64,000 nt of DNA from Ascidiimonas aurantiaca (GTDB taxonomy: Bacteria > Bacteroidota > Bacteroidia > Flavobacteriales > Flavobacteriaceae). Shown here one piece after another: positions 53,812 to 62,430 of this stretch. Position 1 is the first letter of the stretch. The number at the start of each line of letters is the position of its first letter. Both the position numbers and the translations under genes were made by a program. The notes beneath the pieces are model-generated. The model was given only the letters and a program-made list of their open reading frames with translations, did not search any database and was not told the origin of the DNA. The stretch spans positions 310,001 through 374,000 of the forward strand of contig NZ_JBBEWR010000002.1 of assembly GCF_037646345.1 (NCBI RefSeq), written 5' to 3'.

Positions 53812-54402
53812 ATGATTTTACCCATAGTCGCATACGGTGACCCGGTACTCAGAAAAGTTGGAGAGCCCATAGATAAAGAATATGAGGGGCTAGATGAACT
53901 TTTAGAAAACATGTTTGAAACCATGTATAACGCTTCAGGTGTTGGTTTGGCAGCTCCTCAGGTTGGCCTGCCCATAAGGCTCTTTATTGTAGATGCTACC
54001 CCATTTGCCGATGATGAAGATTTAAGTGAAGAAGAACAGGAACTGCTGAGTGGATTTAAGAAGGTGTTTATCAATGCACACGTAGAAGAAGAAACCGGAA
54101 ATGAATGGGCCTTTAATGAAGGATGCCTCAGTATTCCCGATATACGTGAAGATGTTTTTCGCCCCGAAAAGGTACAAATATCATATTACGATGAAAACTT
54201 TAAACATCATACAGATACCTACACGGGAATGGCAGCCAGGATTATACAGCACGAGTATGACCATATAGAGGGCGTTTTGTTTACAGACAAACTTTCTCCA
54301 CTTAAAAAGCGTCTTATAAAAGGGAAGCTATCCAATATTTCGAAAGGACTTGTGAAAATAGATTATCGCATGCGCTTTCCCGTATTGAAAAAAGGACGTT
54401 AA
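53812..54402 (+). CDS. def: Peptide deformylase
   Basis: 196 residues. The three motifs are GVGLAAPQVG (about 43-52), EGCLSIPD (about 103-110) and QHEYDHIEGVLF (about 144-155), providing the Cys and two His metal ligands and the catalytic Glu/Gln. It removes the formyl group from nascent proteins. It is in an operon with ruvX and probably the DUF5606 gene. Confidence 0.97.
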   Translation: MILPIVAYGDPVLRKVGEPIDKEYEGLDELLENMFETMYNASGVGLAAPQVGLPIRLFIVDATPFADDEDLSEEEQELLSGFKKVFINAHVEEETGNEWAFNEGCLSIPDIREDVFRPEKVQISYYDENFKHHTDTYTGMAARIIQHEYDHIEGVLFTDKLSPLKKRLIKGKLSNISKGLVKIDYRMRFPVLKKGR

Positions 54403-54458
54403 TTTTTTTTGAAATTCATGTGAAAGATTGAATCTTTGCTGTTAAAATAAAAATTGCA

Positions 54459-54881
54459 ATGACGCTAGACAAAATTTTGGCTATTTCAGGAAAGCAGGGT
54501 TTGTATGAACTAAAAACACAAACCAGAACCGGTTTTGTGGCAGAATCTTTATTAGATGGTAAACGAATTACCGTAGGGCTCAGGAACAACGTGAGTATAT
54601 TATCTGAAATAGCGATTTATACACTTAAAGAGGAAATTCCTTTGGGAGAGGTCTTTAAAAAGATCAGAGAAAAAGAAAACGGTAATGAAACCAGTATAAG
54701 CCATAAAGTACCTAAAGAAGACCTGGAGGCTTACTTTTTCGAAGTACTTCCCGATTATGATGAAGACAGGGTATATCCCAGTGATATTAAAAAAGTAATA
54801 CAGTGGTATAACCTTTTAACCTCAAAAGGGTATATTGATTTTGATACTCCTGAAACAGAGGCGGAAGAAAAAACCGAATAA
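54459..54881 (+). CDS. DUF5606 protein
   Basis: 140 residues. ILAISGKQGLYELKTQTRTGFVAESLLDGKRITVG is the start of this short family of Bacteroidota proteins; the middle is basic, the C-terminus acidic. Function is unknown. It follows def at 56 bp and ends at a strong terminator. The conserved position after ruvX-def is a clue to a translation-linked role, but this is inference. Confidence 0.85.
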   Translation: MTLDKILAISGKQGLYELKTQTRTGFVAESLLDGKRITVGLRNNVSILSEIAIYTLKEEIPLGEVFKKIREKENGNETSISHKVPKEDLEAYFFEVLPDYDEDRVYPSDIKKVIQWYNLLTSKGYIDFDTPETEAEEKTE

Positions 54882-54902
54882 TCACTAAATTTTTATCTTT
54901 TT

Positions 54903-54942
54903 AAGAAAAGTCTTCCCGCTAAAGGAAGACTTTTCTTTTTTG
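54903..54942 (+). terminator. Terminator after the ruvX-def-DUF5606 unit
   Basis: AAGAAAAGTCTTCC (54903-54916) and GGAAGACTTTTCTT (54924-54937) form a perfect 14-bp stem with a 7-nt loop, followed by T residues. Confidence 0.92.
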
Positions 54943-55116
54943 AAGATATCTTTTTCAATATACAAACCTAGTTTTGAGAGCATTCACAGCTTCTTTTACG
55001 TTTTTTTGTTTGTAAATTAGTGAGCAAATAAATGTGAAATTATTAAAAGTTTAACGTAAGTTTGATAGAAACCTACGACTTAAAACAAGATATTAATTTC
55101 CCGCAAACTTTTTCTA

Positions 55117-55629
55117 ATGCTTACGGAAGCTACAACACACAATCTAAAACAACTTAAAAGCATTTTAGAACAATTAACAGATAAGCAGTTTACGACACCG
55201 CTTGTGGTTTTAGACAAAGCTACCATAGGAATGCATGTTAGACACATTCTTGAGTTTTACAATTGTTTGATAAATGCGCAAAGTCAAGGTACTCTGGATT
55301 ATGACACCCGAAAAAGAGATATTCTTCTGGAAACAAGCACTAATGCCTGTATTGTTAGTATAACCCATATCATCGATTCTTTAAATAGTGTTAAGGGCAA
55401 CCCCTCTTTACAACTCATAGTAAATTACAGTACAGACCCTGATATAGACCATACAGTAGGTATGGTAACCTCATTTTATAGGGAACTGCAATATAATATT
55501 GAACATACAGTGCATCATTATGCAATTCTTAAGATAGGTATAAATGCATTAGACACAACGGTAACCTTGGATAAAGACTTTGGGGTGGCTCCTTCAACTA
55601 TAAGAAACAGGAAGTTATGTGTACAGTAA
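55117..55629 (+). CDS. DinB-like four-helix protein
   Basis: 170 residues. GMHVRHILEFYNCL (about 38-51) and IEHTVHHYAILKIG (about 128-141) are the metal-binding helices of the DinB family. No substrate is known. Its 3' end overlaps the NRDE-type gene by 13 bp, and that gene overlaps the ATP-grasp gene, so three genes form a tight operon. Confidence 0.8.
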   Translation: MLTEATTHNLKQLKSILEQLTDKQFTTPLVVLDKATIGMHVRHILEFYNCLINAQSQGTLDYDTRKRDILLETSTNACIVSITHIIDSLNSVKGNPSLQLIVNYSTDPDIDHTVGMVTSFYRELQYNIEHTVHHYAILKIGINALDTTVTLDKDFGVAPSTIRNRKLCVQ

Positions 55630-56330
55630 GTTATATACCCTATCATGAAGGTTTTATACTTACCTCAAATAGAGATGAAAGCCCCTTTAGAGAAACTATA
55701 AAGCCTCGAAAAATACAATTGAACACTCACAATGAGGTTTTTGCGCCTTTAGATAAAGAAAATGGAGGTACCTGGATAGCACTGGATGTTAACAGAAAAA
55801 AAGCGGCCTGCCTGCTTAATGGCGCATTTGTAAAACACCACCGAAAATTACCTTACAGAAAAAGCAGAGGGCTTATTGTGTTAGAATCTTTTCAACATCC
55901 CTCATTTGCTGCTTTTGTGAATGCAGTTAGTTTAGAAAATATCGAACCTTTCACGCTAATACTTGCCGAAAAAGACAACCTTCGCGTTCTGGTATGGGAC
56001 GGTGTAAAAAAACATGAGCAGATACTCGATAGTACTAAAAGTTATTTGTGGTCTTCAAGCACTTTATATAATATAAGGGAAAAGCAGGAAAAAGAAAAAG
56101 TCTTCGAAAATTTTTTAGAGAATTTTCCCGTTGCCCCAAATACCGTGTTCGATCTTCACGGAAAACAGCAAAAGCCACATTTTATTCTTGACCGTGAAGA
56201 AGTAAAAACAGTAAGTATTACCCAAATACTTGTCAATACTAAGAAAGCTTCATTAAATTATTATCCTTTACCCCTTACTAAAGAATTTTTCTTTTTGGAG
56301 GAGGGGTCCGGCATCTATGAAACAGATTAA
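55617..56330 (+). CDS. NRDE/TANGO2-family protein
   Basis: 237 residues. The N-terminal Cys2 (MCTVSY) and NRDE (TSNRDESPFRE, about 17-27) with WIALDVNRKKAACLLNG are the hallmarks of the Tango2/T10-like family. The N-terminal Cys may be exposed after Met removal, as in Ntn hydrolases. The cellular role is unclear (heme handling has been proposed in animals). Overlaps both neighbours. Confidence 0.87.
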   Translation: MCTVSYIPYHEGFILTSNRDESPFRETIKPRKIQLNTHNEVFAPLDKENGGTWIALDVNRKKAACLLNGAFVKHHRKLPYRKSRGLIVLESFQHPSFAAFVNAVSLENIEPFTLILAEKDNLRVLVWDGVKKHEQILDSTKSYLWSSSTLYNIREKQEKEKVFENFLENFPVAPNTVFDLHGKQQKPHFILDREEVKTVSITQILVNTKKASLNYYPLPLTKEFFFLEEGSGIYETD

Positions 56331-57360
56331 AAAACATCCTTTTTTTATTAAACTTTTAAGCTGGGAGTACTGGCCTATGTGGGTATTGTATATACCTGTT
56401 TATATACAACATTTCTATTTGTCATTAAGATCATTTAATATATTTTTCTTCTTGAGCACCAATCCGGCTATCAAAGAAGGGTTTATTTTAAGTGATTCCA
56501 AATTCCAAACCTTAAAGCTCGTGCCCGAACCCCATTGTCCGCGTTGTTTTAAAATACTTCCGGGAGAGAAGAGTACCCATGTTTTACAGAAAATGAAAGA
56601 AAAAGGAATAGTTTTTCCCATTATACTAAAACCTGATATAGGCTTTAGAGGACTCCTGGTGCATAAAGTAAATGATAAAAAGGGCCTTTCTTCACTACTT
56701 ACTACTTTAAATGTGGCATATTTGCTACAGGAATACATTGCGTACCCCCTTGAAATAGGGATCTTTTATTACCGGTTCCCTAACGAAAAAACAGGGCATA
56801 TCCCTTCTATAACGATCAAAGAATTTTTAAAAGTACGGGGTGATGGCCAGGCAACCCTTGAAGAGCTCGTAAGTAGAAATCCAAGAGCCATCTTACAGCG
56901 GGTAAGGCTCCGGAGGATATTTAAAGAGAGTTGGGAATGTATAGTGCCCAAAGAGGAGGAGTTAATTCTCGAGCCAATTGGCAATCACAACAGAGGCACC
57001 AAATTTGTAAATGGAGAGCAAGAGTACGATGAAAACCTGCAAAAAGTATTTGATACTCTGAGCCACCAAATGAAAGGTTTTTATTTTGGTAGGTTTGATA
57101 TTAGAGCTGCATCTGTCGAGGCACTTAAGAAAGGAAAAGAATTTTATATTCTTGAAGTAAACGGAGTAGGAGCAGAGCCCACCCATATTTATGATCCCGA
57201 ATATAAACTTTTTAATGCCTGGAAAGAACTCCTTCTTTTATGGCGTATTGTGTGGCGAATAGCCAGTATTAACCGCCGCGAAGGCGTGACTTTCCCTAGT
57301 TTTTCAGAGGGAAAACACAGGTGGGATACATTTAAGCGATACAAACAGGCGTTGAGGTAA
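56317..57360 (+). CDS. ATP-grasp domain protein
   Basis: 347 residues. A hydrophobic N-terminal segment (WPMWVLYIPVYIQHFYLSLRS) is followed by an ATP-grasp region: FPIILKPDIGFRGLLVHKV, LLQEYIAYPLEIGIFYYR, FGRFDIRA and FYILEVNGVGAEPTHIYDP. Similar proteins are annotated as D-Ala-D-Ala-ligase-like or sugar-linked; the substrate is unknown. Its start overlaps the NRDE-gene stop by 14 bp. Confidence 0.8.
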   Translation: MKQIKKHPFFIKLLSWEYWPMWVLYIPVYIQHFYLSLRSFNIFFFLSTNPAIKEGFILSDSKFQTLKLVPEPHCPRCFKILPGEKSTHVLQKMKEKGIVFPIILKPDIGFRGLLVHKVNDKKGLSSLLTTLNVAYLLQEYIAYPLEIGIFYYRFPNEKTGHIPSITIKEFLKVRGDGQATLEELVSRNPRAILQRVRLRRIFKESWECIVPKEEELILEPIGNHNRGTKFVNGEQEYDENLQKVFDTLSHQMKGFYFGRFDIRAASVEALKKGKEFYILEVNGVGAEPTHIYDPEYKLFNAWKELLLLWRIVWRIASINRREGVTFPSFSEGKHRWDTFKRYKQALR

Positions 57361-57580
57361 TACACTAATTGCAAGAGGTTAAGAGCGCTTTCAGTAACTT
57401 TATAGTACTTTTAACAACCAGAATATTATAGTTTTTTGATTTCAGCAAAGTAAAAAAACATAATTTATAATAACTTTGTTTCTTTATTTGTGGTTTTAGT
57501 AGATATATTATATTCCGGATGAAATACGTGGTTATTGTAATTACACCCAGTACTTTTTTGAAAGCCGGATTAGCTGAATT

Positions 57581-58723
57581 ATGATTGACTTTGACGTTTT
57601 ATTCAAACATTATTTAAATTTTTTTAAGTTTAAAAGTTATCGTCGTTACAAAAAGGTACTCTCAAAATATCCCAAGGTAGTTCCTGGTAATGATGGTAAT
57701 GCTAGCGTTATTTCGTCCAAAGCATTTTTTAGACTTAACGGTATGCACTGGCATTATGATTGGGGCCGATACACCTACTTATTAATAAAAAGTTTTCACG
57801 CGTATAACTTTGATATCTATTTGGAAAAAAAATACAGCCTGCTTTCCAGATTGATCAAATACAAAGCCTTTTTACAAGACATAGATCTTGGTATGTTTGA
57901 TACCGGAGATGCGCCTTTTGAGGAAAATGAAAAAAACGTGTTACTGCTTCGGCATAATGGTGTTGAGAAAAAAGTAATACTTGTTTTTCCATCGGGTATG
58001 CAGGTACTCCCTGAAAACAACTTTGTCATGCCTTATATGATGCATCCGGTAATGTATCATAAAGGGTATTATAAAGAAGTTGTAAAATACAGAGAAAACC
58101 CGTCGCGAATGAAAATTCTTTTTGCCGGAAACGTGGATAAAAAAGAATATTCAAGAAAAATTTTAAAAGAGAGATTTAATAAAACACATCGGTTTGAAAT
58201 TATTTCTTCATTGTTAAAGACCGGAAAAAAAGATGAAATAGAACTCGTAACGAAAAAGGAACAGTTGATACCAACTGAAAATAAGCATGATCGTCTTTTC
58301 ATAGTTAGGTCTTCCGACTATAAAATACCGTTTGAACAATGGCTAGAGGTACTTTCGAGAGCCGTTTTTTTCCTTGCTTGTTCAGGATCTAAAATGCCCA
58401 TGTGCCACAATGTGGTAGAAGCCATGTCCGTAGGAACTATTCCTATACTTGAGTATCCTGAATTTTTTTCTCCCCCGTTAGAACATAAGAAAAATTGTAT
58501 CGTGTATTCGGGAGTCGATGATCTTCATGAAAAAATTCATGAAGTCTTACACATGCCTTCTTCTGAAATTATTGAGATGAAAGCCAATGCTATTGCGTAT
58601 TACGAGAAATGGTTAACCCCTGAAACATGGGTAGAGCAATTAGTAAATAAACCCTTTAAAAATATAACCCTGATAATGAATGCACATTTGTTACCACGCT
58701 GTGAAGAGAAAGAAATGGCCTAA
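57581..58723 (+). CDS. Probable glycosyltransferase
   Basis: 380 residues. AVFFLACSGSKMPMCHNVVEAMSVGTIPILEYPEFF (about 263-298) has the acidic/glycine pattern of the nucleotide-sugar site in GT-B enzymes of the exostosin-like or GT1/4 type. HWHYDWGRYTYLLIKSFHAYNF near the N-terminus gives an acceptor-domain helix. Family uncertain. It is flanked by 220 bp of unannotated sequence upstream and is near other envelope glycosyltransferases. Confidence 0.65.
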   Translation: MIDFDVLFKHYLNFFKFKSYRRYKKVLSKYPKVVPGNDGNASVISSKAFFRLNGMHWHYDWGRYTYLLIKSFHAYNFDIYLEKKYSLLSRLIKYKAFLQDIDLGMFDTGDAPFEENEKNVLLLRHNGVEKKVILVFPSGMQVLPENNFVMPYMMHPVMYHKGYYKEVVKYRENPSRMKILFAGNVDKKEYSRKILKERFNKTHRFEIISSLLKTGKKDEIELVTKKEQLIPTENKHDRLFIVRSSDYKIPFEQWLEVLSRAVFFLACSGSKMPMCHNVVEAMSVGTIPILEYPEFFSPPLEHKKNCIVYSGVDDLHEKIHEVLHMPSSEIIEMKANAIAYYEKWLTPETWVEQLVNKPFKNITLIMNAHLLPRCEEKEMA

Positions 58724-59124
58724 AAGGTTTTTACAACAGGTACCCTGTAAAAAGAAAACCCCGAAGAATAAGATCTTCGGAGTTTTCATCCCAAACTTAA
58801 CTAACCAAAAGAACTACGATTACTTCGGTACCAAAAATATTCTTAAACATGAATACTTTTAATGGTAACTGTAGTATATCCTCCCTTTCGTTGGTTAAAC
58901 GTTGTTACCAGCAACGCTTATTGTATATTTCCGGATTCACACTCTGGTTTTACATGTTAAAATATAATTGCGGCTTCCGGAAAATTTAAATGAATTTTAT
59001 GTTTTCAGAAAATTGATTTTTTAATTAATAAATTTGAATGTTTTTCGTTTTCATTTGTTATATCTACGTTTTCTAATTTTACTTTGGATGTGTAAATCAT
59101 CTTAAAGTTTTGTTAACCTTTACT
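58724..59124 (+). promoter_or_regulatory. Intergenic region before the ECF sigma factor gene
   Basis: About 400 bp. Contains the terminator-like stem at 58755-58786 and a small hairpin CGTTG-TTACCAG-CAACG (58900-58916). I see no credible gene and no exact TANNTTTG. The region must hold the promoter of the ECF sigma operon, which is often autoregulated, but I cannot assign it. Confidence 0.35.
58755..58786 (+). terminator. Terminator-like stem after the glycosyltransferase
   Basis: CCGAAGA (58761-58767) pairs with TCTTCGG (58774-58780), extended by C-G and AAAA-TTTT around a C/A mismatch. A short T stretch follows. Confidence 0.6.
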
Positions 59125-59658
59125 ATGGCCCAATTATTTGAAAAACACATCGTGGAACTCCTTCTTCAAAAAGATGAAAAAGGCATGTCTCTTTTGTATG
59201 ATTATTATGGAGACGCCCTTTATGGCGTGGCTTATAAAATTACTAAAGATGAAGACCTTGCTAAAGATGTACTTCAGGAAGGCCTGGTGAAAGTCTGGAA
59301 AAAGATAGAACAATACGATGCTAAAAAAGCTAAACTCTTTACCTGGCTTTTTCGAATTATCAGAAATACGGCCATTGATAAAATAAGAAGTTATCAGGTA
59401 AAATCAGATCAGGAAATCCAAGTTGAAGTTTCTAACGTATATAATGTAGGGGTAAATAGTATAGTACCCGAGCATATAGACGTACAAAAACACATGAATT
59501 CCCTTGATGAAAAGTATAAAGTTGTTCTCGAAGCTTTATTCTTTATGGGAATGACCCAACAGGAAGCCAGCGAAGCCTTAGACATGCCTTTGGGAACGGT
59601 AAAATCGAGATTAAAAATAGGTCTCAGGGAATTGCGAAAAATTTTTGAGGCCTCTTAA
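59125..59658 (+). CDS. ECF sigma factor (paired with an RskA-like anti-sigma)
   Basis: 177 residues from ATG 59125 (five codons of the longer frame dropped). Region 2: DLAKDVLQEGLVKVWKKIEQYD and FTWLFRIIRNTAIDKIRS. Region 4: VVLEALFFMGMTQQEASEALDM and GTVKSRLKIGLRELRK. The sigma-70 type ECF factor is followed 27 bp later by its likely anti-sigma. The regulon is unknown. Confidence 0.92.
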   Translation: MAQLFEKHIVELLLQKDEKGMSLLYDYYGDALYGVAYKITKDEDLAKDVLQEGLVKVWKKIEQYDAKKAKLFTWLFRIIRNTAIDKIRSYQVKSDQEIQVEVSNVYNVGVNSIVPEHIDVQKHMNSLDEKYKVVLEALFFMGMTQQEASEALDMPLGTVKSRLKIGLRELRKIFEAS

Positions 59659-59685
59659 GCAAAGTATTAATAATCAGGTATAACC

Positions 59686-60450
59686 ATGAAAACGGATGTT
59701 AAAGCATTTTTAGAAAGCGATCTGCTGGAACGATATCTCCTGGGTGATGTAACCGAGCAGGAAGAACTGCAGATTATGCATTTTATAGCGACTTATCCGG
59801 AGGTAAGAAAACAGTATAACACATTGGAGCAGGACCTTGAAAACTATGCAAAATCTTTTGCAATACCAGCTCCTGAAGATGTGAAAGAGAAACTTATAAA
59901 CGGTCTCTCTGTTAAATATGAGGTTAGGTCGTTTCGTTGGTATTTCATAGCAGCAAGTGTGGCAGCTATTGTTTTTGCAGCCAGTACACTTATGTTATGG
60001 AATAAGAACACAATACTCATGAACGAAAATGAAATAGTTTCAAATGAGATATTGAGTCTTAAAGAAGATATTGTTGCTACCAATGTTAAATTGGAAGATA
60101 TTAAAAATCAATTTGTAGTGTTAAACAATCCCGAAACCAGAAAGTATGTAATTCGGGGAAACCAGAATGCCAGAAACCTTCAAACAGTTGCTTACATTAA
60201 TCCGGTAGAAAAGCTTTCTCTCGTAAATGTGATATCTCTTCCCGAATTACCCGAAGAGAAAGTATATCAAATGTGGGCCGATGTAAATGGTGAAATGGTG
60301 AGTCTCGGGGTATTAAAGCAATCTAATAACAGGTTACTCTCCATACCTTTTAAAGAAAATGCAAAAAGCTATAATATTACCATTGAACCTAAAGGGGGCA
60401 ATGTACAGGCTACGGTTGAGAATATTGTGGCAAATGTTTCTTTTGAGTAA
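59686..60450 (+). CDS. RskA-like transmembrane anti-sigma factor
   Basis: 254 residues. The N-terminal cytoplasmic anti-sigma part (about 1-80) has ERYLLGDVTEQEELQIMHFI. One membrane helix is at about 84-104 (WYFIAASVAAIVFAASTLMLW). The extracytoplasmic RskA C-terminal domain has NPVEKLSLVNVISLPELPEEK, VYQMWADVNGEMVSLG and ISIEPKGGN-like features. It should hold the ECF sigma factor encoded upstream. Confidence 0.9.
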   Translation: MKTDVKAFLESDLLERYLLGDVTEQEELQIMHFIATYPEVRKQYNTLEQDLENYAKSFAIPAPEDVKEKLINGLSVKYEVRSFRWYFIAASVAAIVFAASTLMLWNKNTILMNENEIVSNEILSLKEDIVATNVKLEDIKNQFVVLNNPETRKYVIRGNQNARNLQTVAYINPVEKLSLVNVISLPELPEEKVYQMWADVNGEMVSLGVLKQSNNRLLSIPFKENAKSYNITIEPKGGNVQATVENIVANVSFE

Positions 60451-60476
60451 TCTTTTTTACAAGTTATAATCTTCTT

Positions 60477-60506
60477 AAAAACTTAGTCTTTTAGGGCTAA
60501 GTTTTT
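60477..60506 (+). terminator. Terminator of the ECF sigma/anti-sigma unit
   Basis: AAAAACTTAG (60477-60486) and CTAAGTTTTT (60497-60506) form a perfect 10-bp stem with a 10-nt loop. It abuts the next -7 element. Confidence 0.85.
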
Positions 60507-60507
60507 G

Positions 60508-60515
60508 TATTTTTG
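60508..60515 (+). promoter_or_regulatory. -7 element (TATTTTTG) before the small Cys-containing protein gene
   Basis: Exact TANNTTTG match immediately after the terminator stem and 18 bp before the ATG at 60534. The -33 box falls in the terminator stem. Confidence 0.5.
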
Positions 60516-60533
60516 TACAAATATTTATAGCAA

Positions 60534-60740
60534 ATGAAGTTAATTTTACTTAGTATAGGTCTTATGGGGCTTGCTTTTGCCGGGATAGCCATAAAAATTT
60601 GGGCTAAGAAAGATGGAAAGTTTGCCGGCACTTGCGCAAGTCAGAGCCCGTTTTTAAACAAAAACGGTGAAGCCTGTGGTTTTTGTGGGAAACTTCCCGA
60701 TGAGCAGGATTGCAAAAGGCCTAATCCGCAACATAATTAA
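60534..60740 (+). CDS. Small membrane-anchored Cys-rich protein
   Basis: 68 residues. One hydrophobic helix (about 3-23, LILLSIGLMGLAFAGIAIKIW) is followed by a short domain with four Cys (TCASQ, ACGFCGK, QDCKRP). This protein type occurs in other flavobacteria as an uncharacterised membrane or secreted protein. Cys spacing suggests a metal site or disulfides. It is followed directly by the glycosyltransferase frame with almost no spacer. Confidence 0.75.
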   Translation: MKLILLSIGLMGLAFAGIAIKIWAKKDGKFAGTCASQSPFLNKNGEACGFCGKLPDEQDCKRPNPQHN

Positions 60741-60781
60741 TCATCCATTTTGTTGGATATACGATACTGTTTTATGCATTT

Positions 60782-61870
60782 TTGCTAATTGTATCAATAC
60801 GTTTTTTTTTCCTGGTTTTTATTTTCAGGAAATTTACTTTCCACCGGCCCATATTAGATAGGGCCAAAACCAATAATACCCCACCGGTTTCTGTAATTAT
60901 CTGTGCCAAAAATGAATCAGAAAACCTTCAGGCAAATCTTCATCATATACATGAGCAGGAATACCCCGACTTTGAAATAGTTCTTATTAACGATGCTTCT
61001 TCCGATGATACAGCAGAAGTAATGGATGCGTTTGCTATGGAGCATACAAACATAAAAGTAGTGCACGTAGCCAATACCGAGGTATTCTGGGGTAATAAGA
61101 AATATGCACTCACACTGGGTATAAAATCTGCTTCCTATGACCACCTGCTTTTTACAGATGCAGATTGCCGCCCCGTTTCTAAATACTGGATAGCGAATAT
61201 GGTAAACGGGTTTAGTGATTCAAATACCATAGTATTGGGGTATAGCCCTTATCAATACAAAAAAGGCTCTTTAATTAATGTTATCATACGTTTTGAGACC
61301 CTTTTAACCGCAGTACAATACTATTCTTATGCCATGATAGGGTTGCCTTACATGGGAGTAGGCAGAAACATGGCGTATCACAGATCGGCCTTTAACAAAT
61401 CAAAAGGCTTTGTTACCCATATGCATTTACTAAGTGGAGATGATGACCTTTTTGTAAACCAAAATGCAACGAGGTACAATGTAAGTTGCTGCTTTACTCC
61501 GGATAGCTTTGTGGTATCTGCCCCCAAGGAAAGCTTTTTAGAATGGTTCCGGCAAAAGCGAAGGCATGTAACTACTGCTGCATTTTACAAGTCTCTTCAT
61601 AAACGTTTATTGGCAGTTTTTTATCTGAGCGGGTTTCTATACTGGTTTTTTATAGGAGTACTTCTGTTTAACCGGAAATTTACATGGGAAGTGCTGGTAC
61701 TCATTTTATTCTTTCATGTAATACAGTTCATTTTTTATAAAAAAGCCTTTGCAAAACTGGGAGATAAAAAAATGTGGTGGGCAACTCCTTTATTAGAAGG
61801 GTTTCTCATTAGCGCTCAATTTAGTATTTTTATCGCTAACAGAATTTCAAAACCCAAATATTGGAAATAA
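60782..61870 (+). CDS. Membrane-associated family 2 glycosyltransferase
   Basis: 362 residues from TTG 60782. The open frame extends to 60737 and encodes LIIHFVGYTILFYAF, the natural beginning of the N-terminal membrane helix, so the true start is probably upstream at a non-standard codon next to the previous stop. GT-A motifs: VSVIICAKNESENLQANL, INDASSDDTAEVM, TDADCRP (DxD), LSGDDDLFVNQ and QKRRH (QxxRW-like). Two or three C-terminal helices anchor it. Its stop overlaps the next sigma gene. Confidence 0.85.
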   Translation: MLIVSIRFFFLVFIFRKFTFHRPILDRAKTNNTPPVSVIICAKNESENLQANLHHIHEQEYPDFEIVLINDASSDDTAEVMDAFAMEHTNIKVVHVANTEVFWGNKKYALTLGIKSASYDHLLFTDADCRPVSKYWIANMVNGFSDSNTIVLGYSPYQYKKGSLINVIIRFETLLTAVQYYSYAMIGLPYMGVGRNMAYHRSAFNKSKGFVTHMHLLSGDDDLFVNQNATRYNVSCCFTPDSFVVSAPKESFLEWFRQKRRHVTTAAFYKSLHKRLLAVFYLSGFLYWFFIGVLLFNRKFTWEVLVLILFFHVIQFIFYKKAFAKLGDKKMWWATPLLEGFLISAQFSIFIANRISKPKYWK

Positions 61871-62430
61871 CTCCGGAAACTATTCAAAACTTTATAGAAA
61901 GAGCTAAAGAAGGCGATCAAAAGGCCTTTAGTTTTTTGTTAGATCATTTTTGGAACGATGTTTATGGGTTTCAATTAAAAAGAACAAGAAGCGAAAATAT
62001 TGCGGAAGACATAACTATTCGTAGTTTTTCAAGAGCTTTTGACAAGATAAGCACCTATGATTCTGCTTATAATTTCAGAACCTGGCTTATAACCATATCC
62101 CGCAATATTCATGTGGACATGGTTAGAAAGCAGCAGAGTAATATCATAGAACAGGCCCTTAAAACACAAAATGAAGAAGCGTATGCTATAGCAGATGAAT
62201 CTCCCAGTGCAGAAGATCGTTTGATCCGTGAACAAAACCTGGATAAACTATTAAGGTGTATTAAACGACTTAAAGTACCGTATCAACAAATTATTAATTT
62301 GAGATATTTTCAGGAGCTGTCTTACAAAGAAATCGCCGCCGAACTTAATGAGCCATTAAATAACGTGAAAGTAAAATTGTTAAGAGCTAAAAAACTTCTT
62401 GCAGAGATTATCCAAAACAAAACACAATGA
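61861..62430 (+). CDS. ECF-type sigma factor
   Basis: 189 residues from TTG 61861, overlapping the glycosyltransferase by 10 bp; no ATG is available near the N-terminus. Region 2: AEDITIRSFSRAFDKISTYD and FRTWLITISRNIHVDMVR. Region 4: QIINLRYFQELSYKEIAAEL and NNVKVKLLRAKKLL. No anti-sigma gene is adjacent. The start of the NRAMP gene overlaps its stop (ATGA-type). Confidence 0.9.
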   Translation: MEITPETIQNFIERAKEGDQKAFSFLLDHFWNDVYGFQLKRTRSENIAEDITIRSFSRAFDKISTYDSAYNFRTWLITISRNIHVDMVRKQQSNIIEQALKTQNEEAYAIADESPSAEDRLIREQNLDKLLRCIKRLKVPYQQIINLRYFQELSYKEIAAELNEPLNNVKVKLLRAKKLLAEIIQNKTQ

